From assembly GCA_902702965.1 (NCBI GenBank), contig CACRXP010000048.1, forward strand, positions 960,994-1,024,993: a stretch of 64,000 bases of DNA. Direction: 5' to 3'. This DNA comes from Spirometra erinaceieuropaei (Eukaryota > Platyhelminthes > Cestoda > Diphyllobothriidea > Diphyllobothriidae). A program made the position numbers and the translations under genes. Positions 38,999 to 50,097 of this stretch are shown one piece after another; position 1 is the first letter of the stretch; each line of letters begins with the position of its first letter. The notes beneath the pieces are model-generated. The model saw only the letters and a list, made by a program, of their open reading frames with translations, was not told the DNA's origin and ran no database searches.

Positions 38999-39178
38999 TG
39001 ATAGAGGCGTGGTTAGAGGCGTGGACTTCTAAACCAACACGCTTCGAGTTCGAGGCTCGTGTGTTCCACACTTCGGGCTTGGGTATGGCTGGCTGTCGAC
39101 GGCTAATAAGCCAGAAATGGCCATTCCATTCTCCCTTGTCTTTGTCCGTAATACCATTCTGCCTAGATATATATCATA
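38999..39178 (+). mobile_element. tRNA-derived SINE, inverted unit (head type II)
   Basis: Plus-strand copy: GTGGTTAGAGGCGTGGACTT, then CGAGTTCGAGGCTCG as B box, then the body read in reverse (CGGCTAATAAGCCAGAAATG, TTCTCCCTTGTCTTTGTCCG). It lies head to head with unit 3, so the two can form a hairpin. Confidence 0.7.
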
Positions 39179-40405
39179 CATATATTCTCGTTTTGTGAAA
39201 GACTGTCATTGCCACTCACACGGAGGTCCATCAAGACGACGATTAACAGTGGACTCTTTGATTATTTGCTGCCTAAACTTATGTATTGGCCTGCGTACGA
39301 TGAAATTCCGTCGGTGTAGTATTTAACGCCGTGCTTCCGGTATTTGAATTAGAATGAATTATAATCGGTCAAGTCATTTTGTTACGCACACGCAGGGGAT
39401 ATTGCGTTCCGCCAGTTAAATCTGAGCACAAACGCCCCATGGCTTTACAGTTTATCATTTCGTCTACAGTTGACGCGGCAAAGCCATCCCTTCATCATTT
39501 AGTAGGCTGAGATCCCCTGTGTAGGTTGAAGTGCTTTATCAAATATTGCATAGATGAAAGTTCTCAAACTCGTAGATAGCATCTATTATTTGGAAGTGTT
39601 CAAACAGCAAATCTCATTGACTGTTTTAATGCAAATACATATTTTTGTGAAAAACAGATATCGAAATGAGTGAACTGACACGGTCTGTTTGGCGGCCGCC
39701 ATTGCACGATCCGCGCACATCTTGCGACGAGGAAGAGCGGCAGCAACGCCCTTCATCTTCAATATTTTCACTGCTTCTTTCTTCTAAGCTTTGCATCCAC
39801 AAGGTGATGCAGAATGTCCTTACAGTACTCACACGGTCACAATGCTGGGCGGACTCATTTTTTTCGATTCTGATGAACCTCCTCAAGGTGTCACCGGTTA
39901 TAGAGCAGGAGACAACAAAATAATGGAGCTGTTTAAACAAATGTGTACCGCACTGAAACAAACCGGCAAATTTTGCCTATCTTATCTGTTATACTATATT
40001 TACATATTTTCCAACCCCAAGTTATATGTCATGTTGTAGCCCCAGCAAATGACATGCCGCTGTCAAATTAGACATTGATACTATTTTAACGGATACTCGC
40101 CACTATCATCAGCTAACGCTCTCTGGAAACCACGCCAGGCGGGTCAAATTGCGCAAGCCACCATGCTACCTGAGAAACAGGGATCCACCTCAAATGCAAT
40201 GCTCCAGAATTTCTGATTACAGTTGAAAAATAAAACCTTTAATATTATCTTGCCTTCGACGGGGTTTGCTATACGGCTTGGCGTGGAAGTTTACCCTTTC
40301 GAATTCGATTTTCCGAATTTCCTCGTGGTATAACAAAAGGTCGAATTATAAAGAATGAATAATGAACAATAACCGAAGCCGATTAAAAGAAGAATAATTG
40401 TGAAA

Positions 40406-40857
40406 CTACATGGAAACATCTCCGATAACTATAGTGAGAATAAATTGCAGTCCTAAATCATCTTTGCCATGATAATCTTCAACTTCTTCATCATAATTAT
40501 CACCATCCAACTCGGTCTCATATTCGCCATTTCTTCCAAGAATTACGTTCGATATAGCCATCTTGGTTACCGAAGGGAATAGCAACATATTTGCCCTTTT
40601 TGTCGTATGTCGTCGAAATCATTATACTGAACATTTTCCTGCCCGGTCTCATCAATATCATTCAACGTTTCGTCCACGTTATCCAAGATGTTGTTTACTT
40701 TAGAATTATCAATTTCTCTCCCATTCATCATTCGAACGTCTTCATTTTGCGGTTTGTCGGCTTTCGCTTTCGAGTCAGATAGAATGTATGCATCTCCATT
40801 TACGGCTGACAAGACCAGGAGGACAAGCATCCCAGCAATGCGGTCGCACACAGTCAT
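40406..40857 (-). pseudogene. Secreted acidic protein, family copy 2, frameshifted
   Basis: Paralogue of the genes starting at 29,680 and 50,007. The first 96 codons give a signal peptide (GMLVLLVLSAVNGDAY) and a segment nearly identical to copy 1: DAYILSDSKAKAD, and a shared DxTGQENVQY motif. Just after that motif, near 40,600-40,610, about four bases are missing relative to copy 1. The frame then runs into a non-acidic tail and stops at 40,567. The acidic reading resumes in another frame (NGEYETELDGDNYDEEVEDYHGKDD) and reaches a TAG at 40,406-40,408. The promoter is as well kept as in copy 1, so the copy may still be transcribed and give a short 96-residue secreted product. Compared with copy 1, most of the His/Gly-rich middle is missing. 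Pseudogene is my preferred reading; a genuinely short variant is the alternative. Confidence 0.6.
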
Positions 40858-40906
40858 GCTATATATCTTGAATCAAATAGCCTGCTGAATGTTCCCCTTT
40901 GCCGTC

Positions 40907-40915
40907 TTATATATA
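40907..40915 (-). promoter_or_regulatory. TATA box of acidic gene copy 2
   Basis: A longer TATATATATA run lies 50 bases before the ATG at 40,857, in the same flanking context as copy 1. It is intact although the reading frame behind it is broken. Confidence 0.6.
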
Positions 40916-40949
40916 TAGTTGTTGCATTATTCTACGGTAACGAATGAGG

Positions 40950-41005
40950 TAATCGCATATTGAAAACGGTGACATGTTAAGCCACGACAAAGCCTACTTT
41001 TTACT
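40950..41005 (-). promoter_or_regulatory. Conserved proximal promoter block, copy 2
   Basis: Contains GAAAACGGTGACATGTTAAG and CCTACTTTTTACTCG in the same order and at the same distance from the TATA box as in copies 1 and 3. Confidence 0.5.
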
Positions 41006-41029
41006 CGCCTAACGATTTTTGCATGCTCT

Positions 41030-41850
41030 TTGTCCGCACCCCTAGCAGGTGGCGTAGACACGAGTGCGCATTCGTTTGGAGGCGTCCGAGATCGTCAGAG
41101 CTCCCAAGATAGTCCCCTTCAGACAATATAAAGTGGTGTAGTCAAGAGGCACGTTTACATACTCCAAAATTACAAAGATATGTGGATGTCATTAATTCGA
41201 TGTGCGTAACATGCAATTCAACGTCTGTTTCAACCACTGTGTTTGTTCAACATTGGCTTTTTCCCTCGACTTGAATGTAAATACTGGCAAAATTAGTTTG
41301 CCTTCCGCAGGTATCGCGAGACCATGCTGTGCATTAGGCAGATTACTATAGGTTTCGGTTTATATTATTCAGACACTTTCTGAAATACAATTATTGTCAG
41401 TCAGCAGGCATCTTTTCGCCAACAACGCGAGTCGCTCTGCTGGAGTGCAAATCGTTATTAAGCAGTTGAATCAAAAGACATTGTAGTAAATAATGCTTAC
41501 TACATCTAATCCACCCGCATCAGTCATCGGTATCTGCAATAGAAACACATGTAAATGGAGCTGATGCGCAAATTTGCCATGCCACCATAATTTACATCAA
41601 GCCCTCCTATTCTGGAGACAAATACAAATTTTTTCTACAAAGACCCACTTAAAGGGATGAACATAACATGTGCTCTTTAATTTCGAATAACGTTGTGAGT
41701 AAGTCATTTTGATAGAATAACAAGTAGTTTATATGCCTTAACACAGGTCATTTGAAAAGGCCAAAACAGGACGTCGACACGTTCAAATCAACTAAATGAT
41801 GCATCATCCCATTTCGAAGGAGCCCAAATTAAATCTTACGTGTAAGTACA
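41030..41850. repeat. Upstream block of acidic gene copy 2, first tandem copy
   Basis: Starts with TAGCAGGTGGCGTAGACACG and ends with TACATTGGCAATTGCCC. It is homologous to 29,855-30,680 of unit 1 and is followed directly by a second copy. It contains TTAGGCAGATTACTATA and CACAGGTCATTTG landmarks but no gene. Confidence 0.6.
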
Positions 41851-41869
41851 TTGGCAATTGCCCTTTAGT

Positions 41870-42480
41870 GCGTACAGCTCGCAAGTGGTGTAGACACGTG
41901 TGCGCACAGTTAATAAAGACAGTAACGATTGCCATAGCTTCCAAAATATCCCCCTTCAGATGATGTCATGTGGCGTAGTCAAGAAGTAGACTAAAATACT
42001 TAAAACCTGTAGGCATTAATCCGATTTGCATAATATGCAGTCGAACGTCTGTTTTGACCACTGTGTCTGATAAACGCTAGATCTTTTCCTCCAGGTGAAA
42101 GCTATCACTGGCAAGATTAGTTTGCATTCTGTAATTAGTGCGTTAGGCAGTTAACTATAATGTCCGGTTAATATTATGCAGAAATTTTTAAGGTACGTTG
42201 ATCGTCAGTCAGCACGGATCATTTTGTCAACATCACCGGTTTTTCTGCTGAATTGCAAATCATGATAAACCACTTGAATCAGTGGGAATTGTAATAAGTA
42301 ATGGTCACTACATTTGCCACAACCTCATCAATCAGCGGCATCTGAAAAGGGTGCTGATGTGTAGATTGGCCAAACCACCGTAATGTACATCAAAACCTCA
42401 TATTTTGAATTCAAAATCATATTTTTTTTGCCAAAACGTACTTCAATGGATGAACATAAAAGATACGTTTTTTAAAATCC
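41870..42480. repeat. Upstream block of acidic gene copy 2, second tandem copy
   Basis: Begins with CTCGCAAGTGGTGTAGACACG and repeats the order of the preceding block (CCCCCTTCAGATGATGTCAT, then GTTAGGCAGTTAACTATA, then GTCACTACATTT). It is shortened at its distal end. It shows that the promoter-side DNA was amplified separately from the gene. Confidence 0.6.
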
Positions 42481-42839
42481 GAATACTGTTGCAGCCAACC
42501 GCTGTCCGTACGCGGCAAGACCTATTACTATGGTAGGTTCGATTTTAAAGCACTATACAGGCCTATGAACACTTATAGTGAGACATATTCTGTGACAAAA
42601 AGAAAAAAAGTGACATTGGATTATGGTAGACCGCTAGGTAATGAATACGTAATGAGCAAACAGAGCAAACGCGAACGAATTTGTATGCCGTAGTTTGCAG
42701 CAATATCCGCTAGTGTAGTGAACAATCTACACATTATATATGCCTTTGTCATCAAAATGCATATTTATGCTAGCATTTTCAGCCCTCTTTTCACAGAGCT
42801 GCTTCCTTGACCGATGTCTGGTGAGTGCAGAGTGTAGAT

Positions 42840-43010
42840 CTTGCATGCAGCCGGAAGTAAGTTCTTTCGAAAGTCGACACCCTGAGGTAACTGAATCATT
42901 ATAGATTTATGCTGCATCATGATCTGTTTTTCAATACTACTTAATTTATCTTTTTGAAACGACAACGTATTTCGAAATTTTTTTTGACATTTCCTGACTT
43001 AGCATATCTA
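42840..43010. mobile_element. TIR element, right-end fragment
   Basis: TGCATGCAGCCGGAAG, TTCGAAAGTCGACACCCTGA, GGTAACTGAATCATTAT and the terminal TTTGACATTTCCTGACTTAG match the right ends at 7.1, 21.1 and 46.0 kb. It begins exactly where segmental unit 2 ends. Confidence 0.5.
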
Positions 43011-45225
43011 CTGTAAGTCTACGGGTATGCGCAAGGCGAACATTATTTATTTTGAAAAAAATGCCGTACATAAAATTCCAGAAAACCATGTGTGATAAGA
43101 TGGATTCACTCAAGGTTCTGTAATAATTAGCATAGTGACATGTTGATGTTAATGTGTTTTGATCCAATAATCGAAGCCTGTCGACGTAATGTCGCCTACT
43201 AAAATGATAATGTACAATCCAATGCTGAGCGTAACTATTCGTGCAGCGCTGTGTAAGCATGACGCTTCTTATCGAAAGCGCTTACTGCATTTTTGCAAAT
43301 ACAGTAATATTGTGAAACATTAATTCGACCTCAGATCATTCACCTTTGACTATTTAAGTTGCAGCTGCGTTTTTAGAATCGGCGGACTTTTAGCGGTGTG
43401 CCTGCAGAAATTTAACACGCTCGCAAAAATGGAGCGGGTTGCACATACAAGCGTTTATGAATTTAGATTTCTTAAAACTATGTTCATATAAAAATTATAA
43501 TTTAAAAGCAGACACTTTCTTTGGGAAGAATAGAAAACTGCTTATGTACACGCTCGACGCGGATTGCACATTTCGGCGCCAGACTCTACAAATTAATGTT
43601 TATTTGGTGCTTCAGCCAGTAAGCAGCGGTGTCCATTGACTTTCACTTGTAGTTCTCTGTACATGGCAGCTGACGAGATTTTTCTATTGATGCATAACGC
43701 AACAGTTAGCGTGTCTTTAAGAAACTACTTTTTTTCAAAGGACAAACTCCGACGATGGAAGTTTTGTTGCATTTCAATTTGACTCCGTATCAAGAGTGCA
43801 CATGACCATTTGAGGCAGGTGACATCACCGCTTTACTGCTAGATGACGTTCCTGGATGAATGTCCACGCCGATTTTTTTTAATTTTGCCATATAATGCGG
43901 CATTACAGCCATCGCCCGGGGCTTATTGATGACATCCTTGTAGATATAGCCAAGTCTAACCTTAATATGTAAATTAGTCGTCCGTCTGTGCGCCAATTTG
44001 TTTGGTTTTTTCCTAAAGTGTTTTCTAAAAGATTAGGCACATTCCGGATGCAATGAAGGATTTGCCAAGTAATCACTTAAGGTGCCTTATTGGAACCATT
44101 TAGTTCCTTCGTTTTTATGTCTCATCCATCAATGTACAATTTATTTAATGTGACCGTTGTTGGAGAAGGATTTGATCGTGTAAAATAACATCTAGGGTTT
44201 TCGTCAGTCCAATTAAATGTTGCTTACTATATGCAAAAGAACTGCTGCTGATTTGATATAGGATTACTTTCGTATATGCTTTTGCACCAAATGGACCTGC
44301 GTAGTGTTCTGTCAATCTTTTTCTGTACGACAACATCCAGAAATTGAAGGTTTTCTGTAAACATTTTTTATGATCGTGAATTAAAAGCCCGAAATGGTTC
44401 ACATGGTTCACATGGTGCACATGTGAAGCGAGGTACTGTCAGAAGTCTGTCAAGCCGAGCAATACAATACAGAAATGTGCGATTTTCCGTTCACAAAAAC
44501 TAAGCACCTTGCGATTTGGAAACCTTGCATGCAACTGTAGCGGCAGGTCTGGCTGTAAAAGCTTTGTCAGAAAATACAATTTTCTTAATTTAAACAATAC
44601 CCTATTTTTCCGTGCAAAGTTTGAAGACGACGTAGCTTTTCTGTCAACAGGATAGAATGATAGTTATCTTTATGGACGTCTTGGACAAAATATATTTTAA
44701 ATTATGGGGCAGTGAAAGAATGAGAAAACTATGTTTAACTTAAGTGATCATCTTTGGCAGAATGCGCTTTCTGCACTCCAAGGGAATTGGAATTTATTCA
44801 AAATCTAACAATTTAAAGTATCCAAATAATTACCGTGATATTCTGCAAGACAGTAAATGTAACAACTTCTTTAAAAAAACTTTTAGAGGCCAGAAGGCAT
44901 TTCAGAATTTTGCCCAACACTTCATGAGTTAGCATATCTACATATCTCTTATGTTTGCCGGCAAGGAGGTTGTACCAACTTTAATAGGACGGAGAACTGA
45001 AAAAACCGCATTGACAGAGTGTTTGTACTTTACATATGGTTCACGACGTCCTCCATGTTAAATGTATAGATTCGTTCAATGCCTTGATATCAACTGCTCT
45101 ACCCGATGCGCAATTTATATTATGTGAACAACTGTCACTGGTAATAACGGAAAAGTGTATCTTTAGACAATAAGCGATGGATAATATGAAATACATTTTC
45201 AGAACTCCTTGTCCAAACCTACCGT
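43010..45225. other. No gene seen
   Basis: AT-rich. Minus-strand frames of 104 codons (42,946-43,260) and 91 codons (44,145-44,420) lack support. The first begins inside a TIR-element end. Confidence 0.4.
44870..44945. mobile_element. TIR element, terminal fragment
   Basis: GAAGGCATTTCAGAATTTTG followed by CACTTCATGAGTTAGCAT is a diverged terminal repeat of the same family, with nothing recognisable inside. Confidence 0.4.
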
Positions 45226-46140
45226 AGGTGGACTACATAATGAAATGTCAACGGAAATTCCGAAATGCTTTTCCTTTCGCAGAGATTAACTAAGTCAGCC
45301 TACGGCATAATTCTATAATATATAAGGTACTGGAGTATGCCACCTATAGAATGGACGTTTTGCCTGGTACATGCAAAAAATACTCTTTTTAAAAATGACC
45401 ACTAGAGTAGACTAAATTTTTAACTGAAATTTGATGACCCTGAAAGTCCAATTATATTTCGTATAAATTATGGGAAAAAAATATTCATTCGTACGCTCAT
45501 TCGGCCGAGGATTACGTCTTTTTTAATTTGATACTCGAAATAGAGACACAATTTTGTTTTAAGAAGTTTTTAGTTATGAAACTTTTAAATACTTTTAAAT
45601 GCCCGTTCATAAATCGTCACGTTTCTGCATTTACCAATGTGGCTTGTAAATTTAACAATATGGATCGAATCCACTGATAACTTTCAGTAACCCTATATGG
45701 TCCCTTTATTACCGTAGAGACATATGTAGATTTCTGCACATGGAAAATATACGGCTTGTTTCTTGGAAATCCTGAATCAAAGTGTAAATGTAGAGCTGGT
45801 TCAACATTAATCGGAAATCGGAAAGTTTTGGAAAACCGAATTATATCCTGTCTTCGAACCTAAGGTTCAATGAGCAAAAGAATAATATTTATGGGCATGT
45901 TTTCCTTGAAATAAAATTGTCTTTTTAAGGCCTTTGAAAATCAACGAGCTAAAAGGAATGCAAAGTAAGCAGTCGTTTAACGGTGTGTTCTTTTGCGTGC
46001 AGCCGCCGAAAAACTTCATTCGAAAGCCGGCATCCCGAGGTAACTGAAATATTATCGAATTATGTTGCAGGATTTTTGAAACGAAAACTTATTTTGGGAT
46101 TTCGGTTGACATTTCATGTGTAAGCATACTTACTATGCGT
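45225..46140. mobile_element. TIR element, copy e, with both ends
   Basis: The left end ATGAAATGTCAACGGAAATT, CCGAAATGCTTTTCC and the right end GGGATTTCGGTTGACATTTC, ATGTGTAAGC are inverted repeats around about 910 bases. The internal landmark (GCATTTACCAATGTGGCTTG) is reversed relative to copies b and d, so the interior can lie in either orientation between the ends. Confidence 0.55.
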
Positions 46141-46369
46141 GCGTTTCTACAGCAGATAAAAGTTCCATTGCGTAATGGGCAACATATTTAGTCAGGTATC
46201 CGAGGTGCACACCACGGTAGGGATCCAGTACGCTGTACTGGTCCCAAGCGTAAAAAAAAATTCATGTACTGCTAGTAGATTAAACAGAGGAACTAGACTG
46301 AAGTCGTTAGCGGGATAGTAACTAATGCTTTAAAGACAAAAAGGGTAATCTGATCTTTCGGTTTTGATG

Positions 46370-46560
46370 TAGAATTTAGGTTAGCGTCATATAGGTATTG
46401 GGTTTGGGCTTCAGATTAGTGCTAAGTTTATGGATTCCGATTAGATCAAGGATTCGGAATTTGGTTCAGGTTTACGTTAATTGTTAGACTCGGGGTTAGG
46501 TTATGATTATGGTTATTTTTGGGATCAGGGATTGTATGAGGCTTAAGGTTAGGTTCGTTT
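46370..46560 (+). repeat. Degenerate TTAGGG-like tract
   Basis: TTAGG, TTTGGG and GGTTAGG motifs at irregular spacing (GGGGTTAGGTTATGATTATG, AAGGTTAGGTTCG). It lies about 230 bases after the TIR element ending at 46,140. Confidence 0.45.
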
Positions 46561-47069
46561 GTTTTTAAATGGCTAAATAAGTAACACTCGGGCTAACCAT
46601 GAATTTTCTCTAAGAAGACAACAGTCTTTCTGTGTTAGGCAAATGTGATCGAGCAAAATACTAAAGCTTTGCAGTTTATTATTTTACTTGCAACAAGCTT
46701 AGCACCGCCAGTGCTTAACGATTTGATATAATTAAAGTTCCCGTGTTGGATGAAGTTTCAGAAACAAACCCTGCACAAATCAACGCACTCAAACTATTCA
46801 AAGCAGCCATTATTTTGACATTTGTGCGAAGCAAATCGAATGAATTGTTTGCAGCAAATATATATTTTGCAAACAACAAACGGTAGAATCAATGACCCGG
46901 TTTCAACTTTTTGGTGGGCATCACTGTCTGCTCCGCGAGTATTGTAGATGAGAGAATAAAGACGTGCTGCACAGTTACACAAGATGGAGCGTTTTAATGG
47001 TTTTTGATCCGTGGGTATTAAATACAAGCAACTACACACGACAGCAAATTCCTTGCTTTGCAAAAGTTT

Positions 47070-49370
47070 GTGTATTCTTTTTGAAAATTTAGGTTGGCAA
47101 GCAATATTTTCGGTAATTTTTCTTCCGACCCATACAGCTACAGTAAGGAATGAAAATGTAAAAAATTATCGGGCGTCTCAAAGGGAATGAAGTCATTAAC
47201 ATTCATCTTCCTCACGACGCCCGCATGACGAGGTCGGCAGGTTCTAGTCCTTAGAGCTAGGGGAGTGAGATAAGGTAGTCTTTGACTGATGTTCTCGGAT
47301 TGACTACACGGAGTGCCCATCACTGTTATTATGGATTTGAGGCGACATGTCGCCATTAGTTGAGTTTGGCGTTGGCCACGGCAGAGAGTGCGTTTGTGTC
47401 AAGGATTTCTGAGAGCATAACTTCGGATTCTTTATCCGTAAACCAACTGCCTCGGCCGTTGCTAGTATCGGTTGCCGTAGGCCTTTCAAATAACTTGTTG
47501 ATGTCCGGTAGAAAACCTGAAATGCTTGCTTAGAATCGACTCAGTGATTTGTATCGATTAAATGGTCGAGAATAGATCTCGAAATCGATCGGATCCCACC
47601 TCTGTCTAGTCAGGCGGGCATATGTTCATGCACCCTCTTTACCAGGCGTCTTGTTGTGCAGCTAACCTATCCTGCTCCATAGGAGCAAGTGAGTGAGTAA
47701 ATGCACACTGAGGTGGCCTCTAAGCGTAGTCTGTCTTTACCTTCCTAATGTAGTAGGGGAGCGTTTGTGAAGCACACGCGTAAATTCGGCGCGGGGAATT
47801 CACTCGTGATAACTGTAGTTAGGCGCTGTCTGATTAGTTCGCTCGCTGCATCCCCTGCAGTTAAAACAATTGGCAATTTCTAATTTGGCCATCTACGAAG
47901 AAGTGAAGGCATGTCTGTTAGGTACACTCCTCTTAGAAAATTTCATTGCAGAGCGTACATGCACCCCGTAATTATGACGAGATTTTTGCAAAGAAGCAGG
48001 TCGAGCTCTACGAATTAATACTTCACTCTGATATGCTACACGATCAGCGTGTAAATAAGCCTCCTAGGAGCTCTTGCGAGGGAGGCAATTACACCGCCGC
48101 GGAATCTATTTCGAAATCCAGAGGAGATTTTTGATTGTCTTCTGGTAATGAAGCAGGTAAAAACAAAATATCAGGACGGCGATATGTATGTTGGCATACT
48201 GTTTGATCATCAAACGTAACCCTTTTTCTAGACTGGTTAATTAAGCCCCACGGGAGTGCAATTAAAATTTTCAAGGTGGAGATAGTCAAGCAATGATTTC
48301 TCGATGGTTGATGTGCCGATGCTAACTTTTCCAGTGCCGTCTGTAAATGCATTCAAGGTGTCAGAATATCCTTACCACTTACACACGCCACATTTCGACA
48401 AAAATCCACATGGTGAGTGCCAGAAGTGAGTTGAGAGGATGGTGTTTCCATATGGTATTTGAAGACGGGAATGATAGGTAAACCCTGCATAATTATAACT
48501 AAGTACCTTACAACTAATTGTGTAATGTTCCGCACGAAACAAGTAATGTTAATTAACTGGTAGACTCCTCTAATGCACTGTTGCTGCATATGCAGCATAC
48601 TAAAAGAGCTATATCACAAAAACCTTCAGAATTGAATCCACAGCGAGGGACTCCATGGAATTGCATATCCGCTGATTGGGTCGCATGGTGTCTCACGAAA
48701 TTCCCTGTGACGACTTTGGTGCTTTGAACGAATCTGCTCAAATTAATATTATACTGAAGCCGAATACCGGAAAAAAGCAAGTATAATTGTGTGGTCTATC
48801 TTCGTTTTTGCATATGGATCCATTTCTCTTTCATCGCACGAATTGCAATGATTCAGACGTTTCTCTTGTCTAGTTATCTGTAAAGGGTTTTTTGGCAAAC
48901 CGATAAATATTTTCTATTTAAAACGTATCACGTCCACAAGATGGCGTGTCCGATTCAAATAAAATGATGGTTTTTAATCAGATACTCAAACTGCACACTA
49001 CCGACTACCGCTTGTGTCTCTTCCTACTGTCATTGCGATCTCCGCCTATCCTTTTTTCAGCAGAAGACAATTTGCATCTTCATAGGCAACTGCGCTTTGT
49101 CTTTCACACAACCCAGCAATGGTTCGCCTCTGATCCGAAATGTAGTCGTTTATTCTGACGCGCCTTTTCCAACAATTACCGCTTACTACCGCCCATTAGA
49201 AACCCAGTTATCTAGCCAATATTCCAGCTGCGATATTAGATATTTCCTTCAAAACTATGCCTCCAAAAACATGACGATCTTCTTGTAGTTGGAAACGAAA
49301 GCCTTTTATACTACTGTGCTTGCGACAGAGACTAGCACAGGCATTGGCAGGTAAATATCATCCCTATATA
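47070..49370. other. Unit 3-specific insertion, no recognised gene
   Basis: This stretch interrupts the segmental homology of unit 3. Its first kilobase is richer in G and C than the surroundings, as expected for a mobile-element fragment. GGTTCTAGTCC near 47,235 fits a polymerase III B box, but I see no convincing A box before it. The short frames inside (up to 87 codons) resemble nothing I know. A decayed retroelement is the likeliest explanation, unproven. Confidence 0.35.
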
Positions 49371-49566
49371 AATATATTTTGTAAATTCCCTCGCTGCATA
49401 AAGCACAAACGCAATATTTTTAGAATATATATGATCAGCCATTACCAAACAGGTGAAAAATAAAACTTTGTGACACTACACAAAAACCGTTTTACCGTTG
49501 ATGCCAGGGAGAAATTGATGCCCCAAACCGTCTTTGTCGTATGTTTTTTTCCTACATTCGAACAGC

Positions 49567-50007
49567 TTACTCCTCCTCCTTCTCCTCGTCGTCCTCTTCC
49601 TCATCCGGACCATATTCATCACCACCATTACCACCATGGCCAACATCATCAACACTAAACTCAGAATTATCGAGGCCACTTCCGTCAATATCGTTATAAA
49701 AAATTTTGGTTTCTTGTCCGTTATGTTTGCCGACATCGTCCAAATCAAACTCAGAATTATCAACGTCAGTATCTTCAAGAACTTCCCCTTCCTCACCATC
49801 ATGCTCCTCAGAGCTGTCGTCTACATGGCCATACTTCTCAAAATGATGGCCGGTCTCATCGACATCATTCAGCATTTCCTGCTCTTCTCCGTCCGCAAAA
49901 TCAATTTGTTCATCATGCAATTTGTCGGCTCCAGGTTTCAAATAACCACCTTTAGCCGAAAGAACCAATAGGGATAGCATTGCAGCAAGAAGATAGCGGG
50001 GACCCAT
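49567..50007 (-). CDS. Secreted acidic Asp/Glu-rich protein, family copy 3 (unknown function)
   Basis: Open frame of 146 codons. It begins with a signal peptide (YLLAAMLSLLVLSA), followed by an almost wholly acidic chain ending in a run of Asp and Glu and a TAA stop. It shares with copy 1 the segment EMLxDVDxTG followed by DDSSEE/EDSSDE. It also has an internal 30-residue tandem repeat: DNSEFDLDDVG and DNSEFSVDDVG lie exactly 90 bases apart (near 49,751 and 49,661). A DIDGSG motif just before the second repeat echoes calcium-binding loops. Copy 3 has diverged more from copies 1 and 2 than they have from each other. The start is supported by a TATA box 51 bases upstream in the same place as in the other copies. 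The function is unknown; a secreted calcium-binding role is inference. Confidence 0.7.
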   Translation of the reverse strand: MGPRYLLAAMLSLLVLSAKGGYLKPGADKLHDEQIDFADGEEQEMLNDVDETGHHFEKYGHVDDSSEEHDGEEGEVLEDTDVDNSEFDLDDVGKHNGQETKIFYNDIDGSGLDNSEFSVDDVGHGGNGGDEYGPDEEEDDEEKEEE

Positions 50008-50057
50008 GTTTTACGCCTTAAACAAATAGAGTGCTAAACGGTGCCTTTTGCGGTGCA

Positions 50058-50064
50058 ATATATA
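50058..50064 (-). promoter_or_regulatory. TATA box of acidic gene copy 3
   Basis: TATATAT lies 51 bases before the ATG at 50,007 and is preceded by CAACAACTA as in copies 1 and 2, although the 5' leader behind it has diverged. Confidence 0.6.
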
Positions 50065-50097
50065 GTTGTTGCGCTATCCCACGCCAGCGAATAGGGA

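Larger units (their letters stand above)
39310..42835. repeat. Segmental duplication unit 2 (contains acidic gene copy 2)
   Basis: Aligns with unit 1 from the TTCCGGTATTT landmark (about 39,330) to TCTGGTGAGTGCAG (about 42,820). It contains an extra tandem copy of the upstream block (41,030-41,850 and 41,870-42,480), making it longer there than unit 1. The right edge stops at a truncated TIR element at 42,840. The left edge stops at the SINE cluster. Confidence 0.65.

Noticed and set aside
39586..39961. Cluster of overlapping frames (up to 111 codons) in unit 2
   Set aside because: Equivalent positions in units 1 and 3 do not keep the same frame, although the DNA is homologous.
47150..47260. 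tRNA-derived SINE in the unit 3 insertion
   Set aside because: A B-box match exists near 47,235, but I found no A box at the proper distance and no second copy in the window.
49537..49569. Possible 19-base intron (GTAAGC to GTAG) at the end of acidic copy 3 that would join the acidic frame to the conserved tail
   Set aside because: The arithmetic fits the frame, but 19 bases is far below plausible flatworm intron length. I kept only the tail conservation as a finding.
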